Of a DNA stretch of 64,000 nucleotides, positions 58,978 to 64,000 are shown in pieces (position 1 is the stretch's first letter; every line of letters starts with the position of its first letter). The stretch is from Rhododendron vialii (Eukaryota; Streptophyta; Magnoliopsida; Ericales; Ericaceae), in assembly GCF_030253575.1 (NCBI RefSeq), contig NC_080559.1, positions 12,455,501 through 12,519,500 of the forward strand. The letters are read 5' to 3'. The position numbers and the translations under genes are program-made. The notes beneath the pieces are model-generated. The model saw only the letters and a program-made list of their open reading frames with translations, had not been told where the DNA came from and did not search any database.

Positions 58978-60197
58978 TTTTGAAAAAAAAAGGCTTTTTT
59001 TTCTTTTTTTGGCTTGTGAGAGTATTGATGGTGGAGATCAGAAGGAAGAGGGGTGGAGGGGGACGATATAAAGGGGGAGGTGGAAAGGAAATGGGCGGGG
59101 GCTGGGGGGTGGGGGTAGGACCTATCATGTGATTAGTTCATTATGAGTTTAAATTCGCAGATAAAAAAAAAAAAGAGTTTAAATTCTTTCCGGATGTGGT
59201 GTAAACTTCACGGTTTTGGCTGCATAGAATATTTGCGGCGAATAGAATATTCATCTTGTAGGATTCATAAAATAAAATATTCGCGCAAAAAATTAGAATA
59301 TCAATAGCAATATCAAAAATTATATTTTGAACCATAAAAAACGGGTCATGAAGAGTTTAACTAAAAAAACTAGTTATAGAATCTGGCCAACCGTTATAAA
59401 AATCAAAAATCAACTTTCGATATACCTATTGAGTTCTGGTCAAGCTGATTTTTTGCGTGCACATGTTATTTTGCGAATCCTATAAGATGAACTGTTCAGA
59501 TTACTACAGTGAACAATTGGTAGGGTCCACATTAGGCAGTGGCGGAAAACCCATGATTTCCGCCTGAGCCAGACAGAACTTAAACTCGTTAATTATTGGG
59601 GGGTTTGGAATAATTTATTGTTGTTTAATGACACCCCTCTCAAACAGATGAATCATGGCCGGCCTGTTCAAAAAAAGAAAAAGAAAAAAAATAGTACTCC
59701 AATAAGAGATGAATCATGGCAGTGGGTTTTGTCAACCTGATAATGTAAGGACCAGACTATTTCATTTGCCTAAAAAGTTGGTGCATACATGGGCCCTATA
59801 ATTTCAGGTACGCAGTACTGCTGCAATTAATAATTTTCTATTATGCTGATCATTGCTTTTACATTTTACAGGCGAATTTTGTATGTTTACGTCCAAAATA
59901 TTCCGCCGATCAAAAAAAAAACATCCAAAATATTCCCTCCGATCCTTCTGTTATCAAATTTTAACTCTGACAGAGCGTACAACTCCTCCCGTAGCTCGAT
60001 TGTACGTCTTTGGCATTATCGCAAGAGATGGTGACGGATTAGCTAGAACAAGTGTTAGAATTTTACACTAAAATGTATAATGATGACTTTGGGCTTTTGG
60101 TGGTTTTAGATTACGAAAAATTACGAACAATTTGGGACAGTCCAACAAGAAAACGTGAGCAAACAAAATGGGGCAGAGGGAGCGGATACACACACAC
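58978..60197. other. OFP upstream region and spacer
   Basis: G-rich proximal sequence (59040-59120), then AT-rich DNA. No gene is supported; short open frames lack domains. Confidence 0.5.
59093..59115 (+). promoter_or_regulatory. G-quadruplex-type motif upstream of the OFP gene
   Basis: Four G runs (3, 5, 6 and 5 Gs) are separated by loops of C, CT and T. It lies about 115-140 bp upstream of the OFP start codon, with the G-rich strand opposite the coding strand. More G runs precede it (59050-59082). Confidence 0.85.
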
Positions 60198-60489
60198 GGA
60201 CGTCCTATTTTCTCATCTTTTCCGAATAAATTTCGATGATCCGAGCTGCTCAATGAATTTAGAATGTGATTTTAAAGGTACTTGCGAGAAATTAGAAAAA
60301 AAATGACCGGGAAGAGCTTGATTTGAGCAGTTTTTATTTAAAAAATTCGATAAAAAACAAATAAAAACTGCTTAGATCAAGCCTTTCACAGTCTTTTTTT
60401 TCTGATTTCTCACGGGTACTCTTAAAATCACGTTCTGAACATATTGAGTGGCTCGGATCATCCCAAATTGGTTGGGAAAGGGGACGTCC
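60198..60489. mobile_element. Foldback element, family member 2
   Basis: The borders are GGACGTCC (60198) and GGACGTCC (60482-60489). The arms carry GATGATCCGAGCTGCTCAAT and its inverse ATTGAGTGGCTCGGATCAT, TTTTAAAGGTAC / GGGTACTCTTAAAA, and AATGACCGGGAAGAGCTTGA / CAAGCCTTTCACAGTC. The centre is a short AT-rich loop. Confidence 0.8.
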
Positions 60490-60526
60490 TTAATTTAACA
60501 AGTTAATGGCGCTCTTACCTAAAGTT

Positions 60527-60564
<38 letters not shown>

Positions 60565-60604
60565 GTGTGTATGTGTGTATGTATATATATATACACACAC
60601 ACAC
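60527..60604. repeat. Compound (GT)n(AT)n...(AT)n(AC)n palindromic microsatellite
   Basis: GT repeats run into AT repeats, a short GTGT interruption, then AT and AC repeats, so the tract can fold on itself. It separates two foldback elements. Confidence 0.9.
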
Positions 60605-60608
60605 AATA

Positions 60609-60982
60609 AGCTTCTAATGCGGACCTCCGCATCCAAGCAAAGTGCGGACCACCCCATTTCTTCCCTTTTTCGATTGAATTTTGATGATCCGACCCGTTTA
60701 ATGTGTTTAGAACATGATTTTAAGGATAGCCGCATGAAATCGGCAAAAAAAAAATGACCGAAAAGAGCTTAATTTGAGCAGTTTTTATTTGAACCTTCAA
60801 TAAAAAATAAACAAAAACTGTTCAGATGAAGCCTTTCCCGAATTTTTATTTTTTTGCTGATTTTTCGCGGATACCCTTAAAATCACGTTCTTAACACATT
60901 GAGCGGCTCGGATCATCGAAATTCGATCGGGAAAAGGGAGATCCACACTTTGCTTTGGATACGGAGGTCCGCATTAGAAGTT
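60609..60982. mobile_element. Foldback element, family member 3
   Basis: The ends AGCTTCTAATGCGGACCTCC and GGAGGTCCGCATTAGAAG are inverted and extend about 40 bp (to GCAAAGTGCGGA / ACACTTTGC). The middle repeats the family signatures, including AATGACCGAAAAGAGCTTAA and AAAATCACGTTCTTAACACA. Confidence 0.85.
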
Positions 60983-60984
60983 TA

Positions 60985-60987
<3 letters not shown>

Positions 60988-61076
<89 letters not shown>
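60988..61076. repeat. Compound (TA)n(GA)n microsatellite
   Basis: About 13 TA repeats pass directly into about 31 GA repeats, between two foldback elements. The same structure occurs at 63754-63837. Confidence 0.97.
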
Positions 61077-61078
<2 letters not shown>

Positions 61079-61109
61079 CCATTCTCCTAAGAACTACCTT
61101 AACTTAATA

Positions 61110-61420
61110 AAATAAGGACCTCCCTTTCCCGATAAAAAATTTCAATGATCCAAACCGTTCAATATGTTCAGAACGTGATTTTAAGGGTACCCGCAAGCAA
61201 TCAGCAAAAAAAAATGACCCGAAAGGCTTCATCCGAGCGGTTTTTGTTTATATTTTATCGAACGGTTCAAATAAAAATTATTCGGATGAAGCCCTTTCCA
61301 GTCATTTTTTTTGCTAATTCCTTGCGGGTATTCTTAAAATAAAGTTCTAAACACATTGAGCGGCTCGGATCATTAAAATTCGAACGGAAAATGGGAGAAA
61401 TGGAGAGGTCCTTATTTTAA
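61110..61420. mobile_element. Foldback element, family member 4
   Basis: Borders are AAATAAGGACCTCCCTTTCC on the left and GGAGAGGTCCTTATTTT on the right. The arms contain the family signatures TTTTAAGGGTACCCGCAAGC and ACATTGAGCGGCTCGGATCA. Its centre (TATTTTATCGAACGGTTCAA) matches the copy at 10386. Confidence 0.8.
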
Positions 61421-62089
61421 AATAAGGACCTCCTCATTTGAAAATGACTGTGATATATATATATATATATACACACACACACCTAATGAGCAAACATTAT
61501 GAAAAATAATGTAATAATGTAATAAAAGAGCAAACATTGGGCCGGAGGAGCAGTGGCAGAGCCAAGATTTTAACCTCGGGGAGGGAGGGGGCAGCTTAGT
61601 AGATAAATATTTTTTATCGGAACGTATACCTATTATATCATAAGATTTTTACTTTCCAATTCATTACATTTGTGCATTAAAATGATTTTTTAGGCTACAT
61701 CAACTATTACGTGTTTATTTTTTTATTTATCAAAGAAATTGAGAAATTAGAATGTAAAATAACTGTTTTTTTTATCAAATCGAACCAAAATTATTGAGAT
61801 TATAAGTAGCTGTACACAAATAATTTTCAATAATTTTCAAAATCGAGTACATACAAAATAAAAATTTTAAAAACTATAACGCCTAGGGAGCTGGGACCAG
61901 GTTCATAATGACATGTACTCCCCATAATATGAGAAATGACTACGAAGCCCCAACGGTTTCAATATTCATTTTAGTGACACCCAATCAACAATTGTTTGAC
62001 CAAACACGTGATGGACCTAACCAAAATTGGCTTCTATTGACAACTTTACCATTTTTAATAACGGAATAAATAATGTAATAAAAGAACTC

Positions 62090-62760
62090 AATTCTCAATT
62101 TTTATCCAAAAGCAATAAATTTGTTCTTTTTGACAAAAAATGATTCTTTCAAGTGGTAAAAAGAATAGTTTTTATTAAATTTTACTTGTTTTTTTACCAA
62201 ACAGAGCTTCTCCAATGGGTAAAAAAAGTTACTCCATTTTATTTAAAATAAGTGAGTTGATAGTTTTTATTACTCCCTCCGTCCCTTTTTAAGTGTCCTG
62301 CTTCGTAACTCCAACTTATTAAAAAGACATTATCATTACACCTTTCACATCAACTTTTTCCTCCACTTTTCCTACTTACCCATCATCATTACACTTTTAC
62401 TCACTAACTTTTCAAAATAAAATCTACTTTTAGGGACAAAATAGACAATACACCAAGTTTTACCTCCATAACTTTACAAAATGGACACTTATTAAGGGAC
62501 AGCCCAAAATGGAATACTGGACACAAAAAAAGGGACGGAGGGAGTACTTTTTATTATCAAAAAGGTGACTTTTTATATATAAGTCACTTTTTACTCATTC
62601 CATCACGTGGTTGGACAGATAATTTTTGATTGGGCCATTGGTTGATTGGGATATTGGCAAAACGCAGAAAGAAAGCATAGTGGGTTCATTGTATTTCTCA
62701 TACGTGATAGAGATATTTGTCATTAAGGCAAACTCAAGGGTATTGTCAGAGAAATTTATG
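62090..62760. repeat. Diverged dispersed repeat, copy 2, interrupted by a MITE
   Basis: Same order of shared blocks as 7560-7885. The Stowaway element at 62273-62544 sits inside this copy at a point where copy 1 is continuous. Confidence 0.6.
62273..62544. mobile_element. Stowaway MITE
   Basis: CTCCCTCCGTCCCTTTTTAA at the left is mirrored by AAAAAGGGACGGAGGGAG at the right, with TA on both sides (62271-62272 and 62545-62546). Length is 272 bp with no coding capacity. Confidence 0.93.
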
Positions 62761-62821
62761 CTATATAATGCTTAGAGAAAAGAATGTGTGTCTTGATTCA
62801 TTCTGGGTGGTCTTTATTATA

Positions 62822-63225
62822 CTCTCTCCGTTCCAAATTTCTTAACCAACGTTCGGCATGTGGGTCAATTTTAAATTACTTATATTTTACAGTCTATAAT
62901 GTTTTTAATGATTTTAAAATTTATTTTTGTTTTAATAGATAAAATCGAGATTTATCAAATAAGATTTATATTGCATATTTAAAATAGACTGCTGATTTTG
63001 CTACTCCCTTTTTTGTTAACGCAATTCTCTTGCAAGTATATTTTTGGTGCAAAAATATACTTGCAGAAGAGTGGCGTTAATAAAAAAGGGAGTTGCAAAA
63101 TCATTTTCTTTAGAATATTATACATTTGAAAATATAAACAATTTTTTGAGATGTTTTTTTATCCGAATTTTTTTTTGAGATGTTCTGAATAGTAAAATTG
63201 GATAAGAAATTTGAGATAGAGGGAG
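62822..63225. mobile_element. Stowaway-family MITE with a nested hairpin
   Basis: The left end CTCTCTCCGTTCCAAATTTC, then TTA, is mirrored by TAAGAAATTTGAGATAGAGG, then GAG, with TA flanks (62820-62821 and 63226-63227). Its interior (AAATCGAGATTTATCAAATA) matches the elements at 6784, 8884 and 10053. A 109-bp hairpin at 62994-63102 is inserted within it. Confidence 0.82.
62994..63102. repeat. Long hairpin nested in the Stowaway element
   Basis: Two arms of about 53 bp, from GATTTTGCTACTCCCTTTTT on the left to AAAAAGGGAGTTGCAAAATC on the right, pair with only a handful of mismatches around a loop of about 3 bases. CTCCC/GGGAG next to TA suggests a small mariner-type MITE inserted into the host MITE. 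Confidence 0.85.
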
Positions 63226-63400
63226 TATTAGATGGAATCCAAACTCCTCTCATTTCTCGGGGCATTTTGCTTTACACTTTTATATGTCGTTGTCTATTGT
63301 TTGTTTAAAGAAGCGATTTACATAAGCTCCCTGGCAAGAAAAAAAAAGAGGTTGTGTTCAATGCAAAAGGCTCTCGCGGTCAAAGTATCAAAGTCTACCG

Positions 63401-63729
63401 AGAGCATCTCCAATTCATCTCTATTTTTTTTAAATAGAAAATATATGAGACATATTGAGGAAATTTTTTGTAATTTATTCTCTTTTTTTTAATTTTTTTA
63501 ATTTTTTTGAGAATCTTGGAGGGTCCCATTCTTTGTAGAGATTCGGTCTCCAAATAGATGTGACATATTTGGAGACTCAAAAGTAAATTTCAAAACCAAA
63601 TCTTTAAAAAGAAAGATTAGTTTCTCTCAAAAAGTACAAAAAAATAGAATAAATTATGAAATCTCTCCTTAATATGTTACATGCATACTCTATTTTAAAG
63701 AAATGAGATGGGTACATTGGAGATGCTCT
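63401..63729. mobile_element. MITE with AGAGCATCTCCAAT ends
   Basis: Left AGAGCATCTCCAATTCATCT and right ATTGGAGATGCTCT are inverted. The interior is AT-rich. These ends are common among plant MITEs; the target duplication is unclear. Confidence 0.78.
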
Positions 63730-63753
63730 GATAGTTTTTTTTTACATAGAACC

Positions 63754-63837
<84 letters not shown>
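63754..63837. repeat. Compound (AT)n(GA)n microsatellite
   Basis: About 11 AT repeats followed by about 31 GA repeats, with the same order and similar length as 60988-61076. Confidence 0.97.
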
Positions 63838-63839
<2 letters not shown>

Positions 63840-64000
63840 TAACGTTTTGCTTTAACTTCCATTACTAACGTACCCAAGAAATAAGAGGGAATATTATTAT
63901 TATTTTTAATTCAATTTCCAATTTCAAGAGTGAAATTGACGAGATATTTTCTTGAAACTGGGATAGTGTAGACTATCTGCCTAGCCAATTTAAATCAAAT

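Noticed and set aside
1..64000. Full-length autonomous transposon, CRISPR array or gene cluster
   Set aside because: No intact reverse transcriptase or transposase, no regular spacer arrays, and the genes present belong to unrelated pathways.

Overview
The window is nuclear DNA from a flowering plant, almost certainly a eudicot. The genes are split by introns with GT-AG borders, the intergenic DNA is AT-rich, and the repeats are typical plant ones: Stowaway and Tourist MITEs, RTE and other LINE tails, a solo LTR, and long GA/TA microsatellites. The predicted proteins are closest, from memory, to named Arabidopsis proteins. The species cannot be fixed from the sequence alone, and nothing bacterial, organellar or CRISPR-like was seen.

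Layout. 1-543: last coding exon of a truncated + strand gene. 1989-6557 (-): complete seven-exon VPS60/CHMP5-type ESCRT-III gene. 6.6-10.9 kb: MITE-rich spacer. 10974-12449 (+): single-exon family-4-like glycosyltransferase with an N-terminal membrane anchor. 13504-19267 (-): six-exon chloroplast-type Nudix hydrolase (NUDT26-like). 24270-28059 (+): three-exon gene for a 156-residue plant protein that I do not recognise. 28.1-39.9 kb: gene-poor, with LINE and SINE-like remnants. 39874-42985 (-): three-exon SMXL3-like Clp-type repressor. 43.2-58.2 kb: gene-poor, with a Tourist MITE, a 1.9-kb solo LTR with perfect target-site duplication, and LTR-like fragments. 58159-58977 (-): single-exon OVATE family protein. 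59.0-64.0 kb: foldback elements, nested Stowaway MITEs and compound microsatellites.

The genes do not form a functional cluster. They serve endosomal sorting, glycosyl transfer, dinucleoside-polyphosphate or nucleotide hydrolysis in plastids, phloem-related transcriptional repression, and OVATE-type growth regulation. Exon borders were placed by hand and checked by reading phase; all five complete protein models (VPS60, glycosyltransferase, NUDT26, SMXL3, OFP) and the unknown 156-residue protein close without frameshift.

No convincing new multi-gene system was found. The most useful second-look items are the GA/CT microsatellite touching the VPS60 exon-1 splice donor, a G-quadruplex-type run upstream of the OFP gene, MITEs just upstream of three genes, a foldback family in four copies, a repeat pair in which one copy is interrupted by a MITE, and the uncharacterised 156-residue protein.
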